A DNA stretch of 64,000 nt, taken from the NCBI GenBank assembly GCA_037974335.1, contig CM075760.1:42722103-42786102 (forward strand). The letters run 5' to 3'. Below, piece after piece: positions 34,540 to 43,740 of this stretch. The position numbers and the translations under genes were made by a program. Numbering within the stretch: position 1 is the stretch's first letter; every line of letters begins with the position of its first letter. This DNA is from Prionace glauca. Its lineage: Eukaryota > Chordata > Chondrichthyes > Carcharhiniformes > Carcharhinidae. Under the pieces are notes generated by a model. The model did not search any database and had not been told where the DNA came from. It saw nothing but the letters and a program-made list of their open reading frames with translations.

Positions 34540-35270
34540 TTTTCTATGTTTCTTGTGGCTCTCTCTCTATCATTCTTTCTCTATGTCTCTCTGTGCCTCT
34601 GTCTCTCTCGATGTTTCACTCTGTCTTTTGCTGTCTCTCCGCCTCTCTCCCACTCTCCCTCTGTCTCTCCTGCCACTCCCCCTCAGTGTCACTCTCCTAC
34701 TCCCACTCCCTGTCCCTCTTTAATTTATTTGTCTCTCTGCCCCCCCCCCCCACCCACCTCACTCTGACTTTTGCTCTTGCTTTGTCCATTGTGCTTTTTC
34801 AGTCCCACTCTTTCCCATTCACTCCTGCTCTATGTCTCGATATCTCTGTTTCTATCTGTCTCTGGCTATTTCCTTCTGCATTACATTTGCCTCCCGTTCC
34901 CCCACCCCCTTGTCTCCCTCTCCCTCTCGTATTACAAACTCCAATCTGTCTTCCTCTATCGCCCTTTCTCATTCCCTGTATATCTCTCTCGCCATTTTCC
35001 TCATTATTTCTGTCTTTCTCATTCCCTGTTTATCTCTCTCGCCATTTTCCTCACTATTTCTGTCTTTCACATTCTGTGAGACTCTGTCTTTGTCTCTCTT
35101 CTATCTCATTGTTTCCTGTACCTGTTAGAAACTCTTTGAAATTCTTTGCTCTCCAAGTCTTCGTGCCTTTCCCTCTCTTTGCCACTCTCTGTCTAATAAT
35201 CTCACTGTTGCTAACATTGTCCTCTCTATCTATCTGTCAGTCTTTCTATCTCTGTGAGGCTGTTTGGTGA
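34540..35270. repeat. CT-rich tract, arm 1
   Basis: Long low-complexity pyrimidine-rich tract just 3' of receptor A. The 248-codon Ser/Leu/Pro frame is a composition artefact. Its mirror, GA-rich, is at 41600-42045. Confidence 0.88.
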
Positions 35271-35317
35271 TTTACAGTTTGAATGCCCAATAGGAAGATT
35301 CAGAGGTCTTGTTTTTG

Positions 35318-36225
35318 TCATTTCCTCTCAGGCTGTATTGAGTGGAAAATTGCAGTAAGGGGATATTTCAGTACATTTTTTAGCTGCTGCCTGAACTGAG
35401 TTTGTGTCACAGCGTAAATAGCAGTATTTGTACAGCAACTTGTGAGTTGCAGCATGAAGCCCAATTCCATAACATAAAATTCTAATCTATATTTAAGCCC
35501 CAAATCATGCATGCGATTCCATGCTGAATAAACTATGAATATTGACCATAAGATAATGAAATTGGCTGAGATAACAAATAGGAAAATGATGGATTTCCTT
35601 CGACTCTCCAACTCTGGGTCTTTTGGATTCTCACCGCTGCGGTGAGCCCGGAGTCTCCTGCGGGCTCTGCTGCTCACTAAAATGTGTCTGACGGTGAGAG
35701 CATTCAGCAGCAGAATCAGGACGAATGGGGCACACGGGTTTAGAATGTAATGGAGGAACTCGATTGTTCCCCAGACCAGAGAGTACATAACATCAGCTGT
35801 GATGTGACAAAACCAGGGGAGGTTCCGCAGCTGATATGTATTTAATAACATAAAATACCAGATAATGTTCTTTAAACAGCTCAGCACTGTCACTGTTCCC
35901 AGAACCACAGACGCCGATTTCTCAGTGCAATATTTACTTCTCAGCTTCGGACAACAAATGGCCACAAATCGATCAATGGTGAAAGTGACGGTGAACCAGA
36001 CAGAACAGTCAGTGGCTCCATAAAGCAGGACGGCATGGATGTTACACACGGGGAACGAGTACAGGAAATGAAAGTGTTCCTCATAAACAATGGGAATGTG
36101 TCTCATTATCAGGTCGAGGATAATGACCAGCAGATCCCCCACTGACATCGCCACCAGGTAATGAGTGACACATTTGGACAGACCACAGTTTCTGTTCCTC
36201 AGTGTCACAATTGTGATTATGTTCA
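35318..36225 (-). CDS. GPR139-like receptor A, exon 2
   Basis: Second and last coding exon of a seven-transmembrane receptor, encoding helix 1 (second half) to helix 7 and a short tail. The acceptor TTCCTTCCTGACAG lies just upstream. Counting from the exon-1 start, visible family landmarks are Asn31 (helix 1), Asp60 in LVAMSVGDLL (helix 2), Cys90 at the top of helix 3 with a partner Cys in loop 2 (PWFC), DRF at 114-116 in place of DRY, and a helix-7 CCTNTAIYAV stretch in place of NPxxY. The basic third loop ends ELESRRKS. The paralogue family is GPR139/GPR142-like; the ligand of this shark branch is unknown to me. No stop or frameshift is seen. The apparent Met start at 36283 is intronic read-through. 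By eye it matches receptor B at roughly four residues in five. Confidence 0.9.
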
Positions 36226-36353
36226 CTGTCAGGAAGGAAACACAGAATAAAATTAGATACGATTCAATGGAAGGAATTGCCATTTAGACTTACGATGTTT
36301 TTTTTAAAAAGTACATTATCACAACAATTGGAATACATTTTTTAAGCCAGTAC

Positions 36354-36515
36354 GTCTTTCGGAGTGTGAGGGGAAAGTAGAGCATCTGGAGTAAACCTGT
36401 ACAGACACAGAGAGAATGTACAAACTCAACACAGACAATGACCCAAAAATGGAACTGAACCCAGGTTTCTGATGCTGTGAGTCAGCAGTACTAACCACTA
36501 TGCCACCGTACTGCT
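36354..36515 (-). mobile_element. SINE type b in receptor A intron
   Basis: Reverse 5' half: body (GAGAATGTACAAACTC) and head (GAACCCAGGTTTC, then CTAACCACTATGCCACCGTA). The inverted duplication ends inside this head. Confidence 0.75.
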
Positions 36516-36849
36516 CTTTGGTAGTGACACAACGTTAACATTTGGGAAAGAGCTTTCCAGGGAGTCCTCAACGTTAATCCTTACTCAGCTACAGGTAAAT
36601 AGGTGAAGGATTTGGAGGGTAAGAAGGATGAGGCAGTAAACCCTAACAGAAGATGCGGAGTGGAGTCCTGTAGGTGGTAATCTGTTGTCTCTCAGACAGC
36701 TCACTGACAACTCCCGCAACAGAGCTGGTACCAAACAGTGTTGGTTTGACCCTTTCATCTGGACAATACAACAATTGGCAGAGGGAGATCCTGATGCCCT
36801 GAAGCGCAGAATCTCTATTAGATTTACATCTCCATGAATCCTCTCATGG

Positions 36850-37145
36850 CAGGAATGTTGTCAATATATGCACCAGGTAAAAACTCAAACAAAGGCCAGT
36901 AGCAAATGAAAAACCAAGCAAGCTGCCTAATGACTCTCATCCTGTGACTCCGACATCCAATATTATGAAATGCATGAAAAGGTTAGTCATGGCATGAATC
37001 AGTTCCGGCTTCCCAGATTTCCTGGATCCACTACAGTTCACTACATCCACAACAGGTCCAAAATCCCATCTCTCTGACATTACAGTCAACCCTGTAACGC
37101 CGACTCATGTTTTTCAACGACAGCTCAGCCATTAACACCATTATT
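36850..37145 (+). mobile_element. L2-type LINE, RT fragment
   Basis: Degraded RT segment: reads approximately as VALTSNIMKC, then a PQISWIHYSSLHPQQV-like stretch and an SSAINTII-like stretch, the L2-clade pattern VALTSIIMKCFERL to SSAFNTI. It lies in the intron of receptor A, opposite to the gene, and runs into a (TG)n microsatellite. Confidence 0.6.
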
Positions 37146-37149
37146 CCTA

Positions 37150-37154
37150 TGCAT

Positions 37155-37191
<37 letters not shown>

Positions 37192-37212
37192 TGTGTGTGT
37201 GTGTGTGTGTGA
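37150..37212. repeat. (TG)n microsatellite
   Basis: TG repeats in the receptor A intron, directly after an L2-type fragment. Confidence 0.96.
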
Positions 37213-37384
37213 GCACCAGAGTACCTGATGAGTGCTCCTAAGTGTGTGTTATTCCGGAGGCTTACAACAATTTTGGCTTCTGAATTTGTGTGAGAGTGGG
37301 AGTAAGTGTCTAAATCTGATTGCTTCTATCAGTAAATGTTTCTATTAATACATGTATGTTAGTGTTTCTGTGACTCCAGGAAAG

Positions 37385-37680
37385 TTTGTGGTGGTGCATG
37401 GGACAGTGTTGTTGCCTCATAGCACTAGGCTCCCTGGTTCAATTTCAGGCTTGGCTACTGAGTGTGCAGAGTCTACTCGTTCTCACTGTGTCTGCGTGGG
37501 TTTCCTCCAGGTGCTCCGGTTTCCCCCAAAAATCTGAAAGTTGTGATGGTTTGATGCATTGGCCGTGCTAAATACTCCCTCAGTGTACCTGAACAGGTGC
37601 CGGAGCGTGGAAACTCGGGGATTTTTATAGCAACTTCATTGCAGTGTTAATGTTTGCATACTTGTGACATTGATGAATGA
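37385..37680 (+). mobile_element. SINE type b with TTCATTGCAGTG tail
   Basis: Head near 37388 (GGTGCATGGGACAGTGTTGT), B-box-like GGTTCAATTTC, the body, and the tail CAACTTCATTGCAGTGTTAA. It lies in the receptor A intron. Confidence 0.77.
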
Positions 37681-38180
37681 ATTTCAATTCGAAACATGTT
37701 TTCTCTTGAGATCCTGCTGTGCAAACATGATCAATAAAATGCATTCTGCAGCGTGGTGACTGGGTGGGCAATTGGCAGTGAGCTGGCGTTACATGTAGAT
37801 GGTAAAAAACCATTCTGCTTTATATTTTTCTCACAAAGGATTAGTGTTAGGTCACATGTCTATGGATAGTCACAACACACAGAAGACACCCTAGCCCATA
37901 GGCCCTGAGATAATTGTCAGCGGCTGAAAGAATTAATAACTGGATATAGGGATTCAACAGAAACAACAAGAGCAGCAAACCCAGTACAGTAAATGACAAG
38001 GAAATCAATACAGTTAAACAGCCTTTCTAGAATTAGGAACTGGGGACAGAACTTCACAGCCTCACTTTTCCGAAAACTGCAAAATCCTACCTGTGTTCAA
38101 CAGACCTTCCCATGCTCTGACCCCTGCCTGCTCCGATTTCAGTGGCAGTCGGACTGTTACAATTCCAGACAGGGACTTAC

Positions 38181-38268
38181 CCGGTACTCCAATAATCGCC
38201 AAGGTGGGATAGTAAACGAACTGAATCACCTTCAGTAGACATTCAATCCGAACATCTAATGGCATCAT
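38181..38268 (-). CDS. GPR139-like receptor A, exon 1
   Basis: First coding exon of a rhodopsin-class GPCR, encoding the N-terminus and first half of transmembrane helix 1. Reading on the minus strand from two adjacent ATGs at 38268-38263, it encodes MMPLDVRIEC followed by a hydrophobic stretch ending YYPTLAIIGVP. The exon ends in CCGG followed by a consensus donor GTAAGT (38180-38175). Joined in phase 1 to the acceptor at 36226 it restores GVPVN, with the conserved helix-1 Asn, exactly as in shark GPR139-like proteins. With exon 2 this gives 331 residues. The start is chosen because family N-termini are short; the frame is also open for about 145 codons upstream through a 42-bp repeat (see findings). 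The intron is about 1.95 kb and carries a SINE and an L2-type LINE fragment. Confidence 0.83.
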
Positions 38269-38337
38269 CCAATTATCTAAGGTAAACAAATAAATCCAAT
38301 AGTGTATTCCCTCGTGCATGAATGGAAACTTCCAATC

Positions 38338-38570
38338 CATTGTTCCCAGATTCCGATCAATTGTTGGAACACTCTGGGTCATTGTTCCCAGATTCCGATC
38401 AATTGTTGGAACACTCTGGGTCATTGTTCCCAGATTCCGATCAATTGTTGGAACACTCTGGGTCATTGTTCCCAGATTCCGATCAATTGTTGGAATACTC
38501 TGGGTCATTGTCCCCAGATTCTGATCCACTGTTGGAACATTCTGGGCCATTGCTCCCAGATTCTGATCTC
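38338..38570. repeat. 42-bp minisatellite next to receptor A exon 1
   Basis: About 5.6 head-to-tail copies of a 42-bp unit containing CCCAGATTCCGATCAATTG. The first three copies are nearly identical and later ones drift. Because 42 is a multiple of three, the array is open in several frames; on the minus strand it encodes a 14-residue repeat (TIDRNLGTMTQSVP) in frame with exon 1, 70 bp away. Confidence 0.93.
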
Positions 38571-38879
38571 TCCTCTCCCTCCCTCTGTCTCCACAGCCGC
38601 TGATCGCTGTTAGTGTTGCAGTTGTCGCTCCCGCTGAATCAATGGGACAACACATTGAACGGAATCCCTTATTATTCGAAGGGGGAAATCCCTCCAGGCA
38701 CACCAATCAGATCCATGGAGACTCACATCAATTACAGTCACTAAACAAACAGCTTCACCTCACCCTGTTCAATCCAACACTTTTTACACGCAAAGAAGAG
38801 AATTTACAGCCGAGATGGGGTGTTGAGGTTCAGGGAAGTATTGGAAGTTGGAAATAATGGAGAGGCAGACATGAGTTGT

Positions 38880-39000
38880 GGGGGTCTGGAACGCGCTAGC
38901 GAGTAGGGTGGTGGAGGCAGGAACGTTGGACTCGTTTAAGATGCAGTTAGATAGGCACATGAGTGAAACGAGAATGGAGGGATATGGTAGGGTCTATTAA
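38880..39000 (+). mobile_element. CR1 3' end fragment
   Basis: Plus-strand equivalent of 8041-8200: VWNALASRVVEA-like, then FKMQLDRHMSETRMEGYGR-like, ending near 39000. About 600 bp upstream of receptor A exon 1. Confidence 0.72.
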
Positions 39001-40284
39001 ATAGGGTTAAACCTCGGGAGACACCGTAAAGGCAGGCTGTAAGATTAATATTTTTGTCTTTATTCCACAGGTGGAGGTCCACCTCGTGTCCAGGAGGTCA
39101 TAGTGGGGCAGCAAAAATAATACACTGGGCACTATGAAAGGTAGCGACACACTGAACCCTGATGCTTTAAAAGCAAACCCTCTGTGTCATTCGAGTGTGA
39201 GATTACTATTTCTTCCAGTGTTGTGCGAACAATGGTCACAATGCTGTGGTCTCCCCTACAGGGTGTAGTCATTTGTAAATATTAGAGAGATTCTGAACTG
39301 TCGAGGCATGAGGATCTCTCTCTGCCAACTGCTGGTAGTGTCCAGAGGAAAGGGTGAAACCAGCACTGTTTGGTAGCAGCTCTGCTGCAGGGCTTGTCAG
39401 TAGCTATCTGAAAGGTGACAGATTACTGTCTTCAGGACTCCACTCCGAATTTTCTGTCAGAGTTACCCCCACAGCCTTCTCACACTCCAAATCCCCCACA
39501 AGGTAGAAAGACTATTTACCTAGAGTTGGTGAGGGTCAATTTTGAGGGCCCCCGAAAACTCTTTCCAAAATGTATCCCATTTTGTACCAACCATGGAGCA
39601 TCATAGTAGCACAGTGGTGTTAGTGCGAGTGGGTGAAACGACCATTACGGCCTCAGACTGTAGTTCAATAACGGCACAGCTTTATTTTATTTTCCATCGA
39701 CGGAGGTGCAGTCAGGACATACAATCGGACTGTCCCGAAAGCATACTAAACACCCACCGTCTCGGGCTACAGTTATACCCGATCTTCGGTATAGTATGCG
39801 ATTCAAATGCTAATACTTTATTTACAGTATTTGACTTCAGCCATCCTGTTTCAATGTTTTCGAGTGCTGGGGCAATTGTTTTAAGTGTGTGTTAATCGTT
39901 TTTGTCTGATTGGTTATTAATGGTCTAGAATGTCTGAGGCTTGAACCAGAAGGTGTGTCATTGATCTCAAAAGAATTTTGAGGGGTCAGGGAGTTTCCTT
40001 TACTATGCTAATTTTAGGTGTCTCCATGGGTTGTTTGACTGTTTTAGAAGTGCTGATTTTGATGGGGTGTTGGATGTGTTTTATTAAATTTAGTTCCTGT
40101 AGGTACCATCCTGTCCAGCTTCCCTTGTGTGCTCGCCCTCATTTGCATTCTAAAAGCATGCTCTTGCCTGCTAATCTGTGTCTGTTACTTTGTGATTTTT
40201 AATGGAGAGGCTCTGAGTGTAACTTCACTCTGCTTCCATATCGTGTGCCCAATTTCATAAAATCTGCTTTCCCATAACTGTAGT
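39001..40284. other. Spacer between inverted arms, no exon found
   Basis: Searched on the plus strand for a first exon of receptor B (hydrophobic stretch ending GVP plus a GT donor); none seen. No repeat family was recognised. Confidence 0.55.
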
Positions 40285-40432
40285 TAGCAGTGCTGACTCA
40301 CAGTATCAGGAACCTGGGTTCAATTCCAGGCTTGGGTCACTGTCTGTATCGAGTTTGGACCTTATACCCGTGTCTACGTGGGTTTCCTCCAGATGCTCCA
40401 GTTTCCCCTCACACTCCAAAAGATATGCTGGA
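40285..40432 (+). mobile_element. SINE type b upstream of receptor B
   Basis: Mirror of 36354-36515 (TGCTGACTCACAGTATCAGG, GTGGGTTTCCTCCAGATGCT), lacking a clear A box. Confidence 0.75.
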
Positions 40433-40557
40433 TCATAAAAAAAGTAACTGATTCAGTGTGTGTGCACATTTAAAAAAAATGTTCCACCTGCAGTCTAAAT
40501 GGTAACTTATTCCCCCTGAATCATGTCTAATTTTATTCTTTACTTCCTTCCTGACAG

Positions 40558-41459
40558 TGAACATAATCACAATTGTGACATTGACAAGCAGAAACTGTGG
40601 TCTGTCCAAATGTGTCACTCGTTACCTGGTGGCGATGTCAGTGGTGGATCTGCTAGTTGTTATCCTTGACCTGATAATGAGACACATTCCCATTGTTTAT
40701 TGGGAACAGTTTTATTTCCTGTACTCAGTCCCCGTGTGTAACATCCACGCCGTCCTGCTTTATGCAGCCACTGACTGTTCTGTCTGGTTCACCGTCACTT
40801 TCACCTTTGATCGATTTGTGGCCATTTGCTGCCCCAAGCTGAAAAGTAAATATTGCACTGAGAAATCGGCGGCTGTGGTTCTGGGAACAGTGACAGTGCT
40901 GAGCTGTTTAAAGAACATTTTCTGGTATTTTATGTTATTAAATCGATATGGGCTGGCGAACAATCCCTGGTTTTGTCAGTTCACCTGGGAACTTATAGGA
41001 TCTCCGGTCTGGGGAACAATCGAGTTCCTCCACAACATTCTAACCCCGTGTGTCCCATTCGCCCTGATTCTGCTGCTCAATGCTCTCACCGTCAGACACA
41101 TTTTAGTGAGCAGCAGAGCCCGCAGGAGACTCCGGGCTCACAGCAGTGGGGAGAACCCTCGTGACCCAGAGATGGAGAGTCGAAGAAAATCCATCATTTT
41201 ACTGTTTGTTATCTCAGCCAATTTCATCCTCTTATGGTTGATATTAATGGTTTATACCATATGGATTCGGATGTATAATTTGGGCTATCAATCAGTATGG
41301 TTACACCTTTTTGTTATGGATTTGGGCTTCATGCTGCAACTCACAAGTTGCTGCACAAATACTGCCATTTATGCTGTGACACAGACTCACTTCAGACAGC
41401 AGTTAAAAGATCTCCTGAAACACCCCCTTACTGTAATTCTTCAACTCAATAAACCCTGA
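40558..41459 (+). CDS. GPR139-like receptor B, exon 2 (no exon 1 found)
   Basis: Inverted copy of receptor A exon 2, intact for 300 codons with its own acceptor TTCCTTCCTGACAG at 40544-40557 in the same phase. It keeps NIITIVTL, LVAMSVVDLL, the helix-3 Cys in PVCNIHAVL, FDRFVAI, the loop-2 Cys (PWFC), MESRRKS and CCTNTAIYAV. Differences from A are mostly conservative and there is no stop. I searched the plus strand between 36.3 and 40.5 kb for an exon ending GVP plus a GT donor and found none; the duplicated arm ends near 40285, before an exon 1 would lie. It may therefore be a processed-in-place orphan exon, use an unrecognised first exon, or be a young pseudogene. A canonical AATAAA overlaps the last codons (41449-41454). 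Confidence 0.8.
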
Positions 41460-41599
41460 CAGGAAACTGCAACCATAAGTCCCTTGACTCTTTCTTTTGG
41501 GCATTCATGTTGTAAACAACAAAACACCATCACAAAGCAGAAACAGTTACAGGTAGAGACAGAGTGGGCAGTGTTAGCAACAGTGAGAGTGATAGTGAG

Positions 41600-42045
41600 A
41601 CATTGGCTTAGAGAGGGAAAAACACAAAAACATGGAGAACAACAGAGTTTGAAAGAGTTTCTAACAGGTACAGAGAAAGAAACGGACAGAGAGAGAGAAA
41701 GAACAGAGACAGAGAGACTCTCACAGAGCGAGAGAGACAGGGATAGAGAGTGGAGAAAATGGCGAAGGTGATATACAGGGAAGGAGAAAGGGAGACAGAA
41801 GAAGGCAAACTGGAGCTGGAAATAAAAGAGGGAAAGGAAGGGAAAATGGGAGACAAAAAGTGAGGCAAAGGGAAATAACCAGAAACAGAGAGAAACAGAT
41901 ATAGAGACAGAGAGCGGGAGTGAATGGGAAAGAGTGAGACTGAATGAGTAAAATGGAAACAACAAGAGCAAAAGACAGAGTGAGTGTGAGAGAGCGAGAG
42001 AGCAAGAGAGAGAGAGAGAGTGGCAGAAAGTGGCAGAGAGACATA
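41600..42045. repeat. GA-rich tract, arm 2
   Basis: Shorter mirror of the 34540-35270 tract, just 3' of receptor B. Confidence 0.88.
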
Positions 42046-42199
42046 TTTAAAGACTTTACAGATAACCATCAAGTGGAATTATTGGAATATGAGCTCCCTG
42101 ATTGAGGCAGTTAATGCTGTCCACTCCAGGAGCTCTGCAGACGTATATAATATGGAGTGTCTTGGTTAGCAGAATTCAGGATGTGTACACTCAGGATGT

Positions 42200-42480
42200 G
42201 GACAGGTGGTTTTATCACTCGACTATTAATACAGAAACTCAGCTAATGTATTGGGCACCCGGATTCCAATCTCGTCACAGCAGATGGTGGAATTTGAATA
42301 AATAGGTCTGGAGTTTAGAATCCGCTGGTGACCATAAAAACATTGTTGATTGTCGGAAAGCCCTAACTGGTTCACCAATGTCCCAGGAAAGGAAATCTGT
42401 TGTCCTTACGTGGTCAGGCCTAACCGTGACTCCAGGGCCGCAACAATGTGGTTGACACTTAATTGTCCTCTGAACACAGG
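42200..42480 (+). mobile_element. SINE type a in arm 2
   Basis: Uninterrupted counterpart of the arm 1 SINE: CAGCAGATGGTGGAATTTGA, AGGAAATCTGTTGTCCTTAC, GCAACAATGTGGTTGACACT. Confidence 0.78.
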
Positions 42481-43214
42481 TGACTAGGAGGCCGAGTCGC
42501 GAAGGCAGATATCTTGAGCTGGTTACAATTAACAGATAACTGGTCGCATCCCCAATGGAAGAGACAGTAATCATGAACTTTTTCAAAATTCTCCCAGCGG
42601 CAGCCAATAATATTTGGCTGTGGAGGCAAACTTACCCAGTCCTGAATAAACTGAAGAGAAGTAAGAGCTGATGGGGGTAACCAAAAGGCTGTTACAGCAG
42701 AATTGCACCCATATTGGAGTGGCAGAGAACAGCTGACTGTGGAAGATGGCATACTCCTATGGGGTTCAAGAGTGTCATCCTGAAACACCATCCCAACCCG
42801 GCCGAACTTTACCATGGCCACCCAGGAGTGGCAAACTGACGATCCTCCAAATTGCCACGTCTGGTGGCCAGGTATGGATATAGATATTCGATTGTGTGTC
42901 AGTGTTGGCAACATCAACAGGGCAGAACAGTCACCAGTCACTATTCTTTACACTTGGGTTGGCCGTAGACGTGACTGCACATGGACAGTGCCGGACCGTT
43001 CATGGGGTCTGTGTTCCTGATATTGGTAGATGCTCATTCAAAATGGATGGCCATACACAGGATGAGTTAATCAAATACAAGGAGAAGAGTGGAGAAACTT
43101 CACACCTCTTTCTTGACACCAGGCATTCTGCAGGTGTTGAATTCTAAAAATGGACCACCCTCCATCAGTCAGGAATTTGTGCATTGCATGAAGTTGAGCA
43201 ATATTTGATGCGTT
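42479..43214 (+). mobile_element. Ty3/Gypsy fossil, arm 2 copy
   Basis: Duplicate of the arm 1 fossil: the end of the connection region and the integrase zinc-binding and core regions are recognisable. It is split by a CR1 insertion, with a further 55 bp or so at 45377-45432, and has no LTR. It is broken in several places and is the same age as the arm 1 copy in origin. Confidence 0.7.
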
Positions 43215-43740
43215 GATGTAGAGGGTACTGGTGAGGCCGCAACAGGAATACCGTGTGCAGTTTTGATCGGCGTACTTGTGGAAGGATATATTGGCCTTGG
43301 AGGGAGTGCAGAGAAGGTTCACTGGGCTGATACCAGAGATGAGGGGGTTAACCTATGAGGAGAGATTTAATAGACTGTATCTGTACTCATTGGAGTTTTG
43401 AAGGCTGAGGGGGGATCTTATAAGATAATGAAGGGGATGGATAGGGTAGAGGTAGAGAGTTTCTTCCCGCTTAGAAAGGACAGCAGGACTAGAGGGCACA
43501 GCCTCAAAATAATGGGGGGAGGACAGTTTAGATCGGAGTTGAGGAGGAACTTCTTCACTCAAAGTGTGGTGAATCTCTGGAATTCTCTGCCCATTGAAGT
43601 GGTGGAGGCTACCTCGCTGAATACATTTAAGTCATGGGTAGATAGATTTCTGATAGACAAGGGAATTAAGGGTTATGGGGAGAAAGCGGGAAAGTGGAAT
43701 TGATCCACTTCAGATCAGCCATGATCTTGTCGAATGGCAG
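43215..43740 (+). mobile_element. CR1 insertion in arm 2, first part
   Basis: 5'-truncated CR1: C-terminal region (LRPQQEYRVQF-like, then the 101-codon frame 43398-43703 with RKDSRTRGHSLKIMGGG and FFTQSVVNLWNSLPIEVVEA). It is cut at about 43740 by a second CR1 in the opposite strand; its last 50 bp are at 45319-45370. The outer target duplication is ATGCGTT. Confidence 0.87.

Larger units (their letters stand above)
33060..36515. repeat. Inverted duplication, arm 1
   Basis: Reverse-complement partner of about 40285-45432. Matching landmarks, in mirrored order, are: Gypsy integrase segment (33060-33870), a tRNA-headed SINE, a short unique block around 34430-34510, a CT-rich tract (34540-35270), receptor A exon 2, its acceptor, and a SINE (36354-36515). 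The match appears to stop in the head of that SINE. This arm alone carries a Penelope fold-back at 33931-34171. Similarity looks like about 80% by eye in both coding and non-coding parts. Confidence 0.85.

Noticed and set aside
34524-35270. 248-codon frame rich in Ser, Leu and Pro
   Set aside because: Pure CT-rich low-complexity DNA; all three frames are open, and the mirrored tract in arm 2 does not conserve any of them.
36226-36283. N-terminus MAIPSIESYLILFCVSF for receptor A
   Set aside because: This is intronic read-through upstream of a good acceptor; exon 1 at 38181 gives the family helix-1 sequence.
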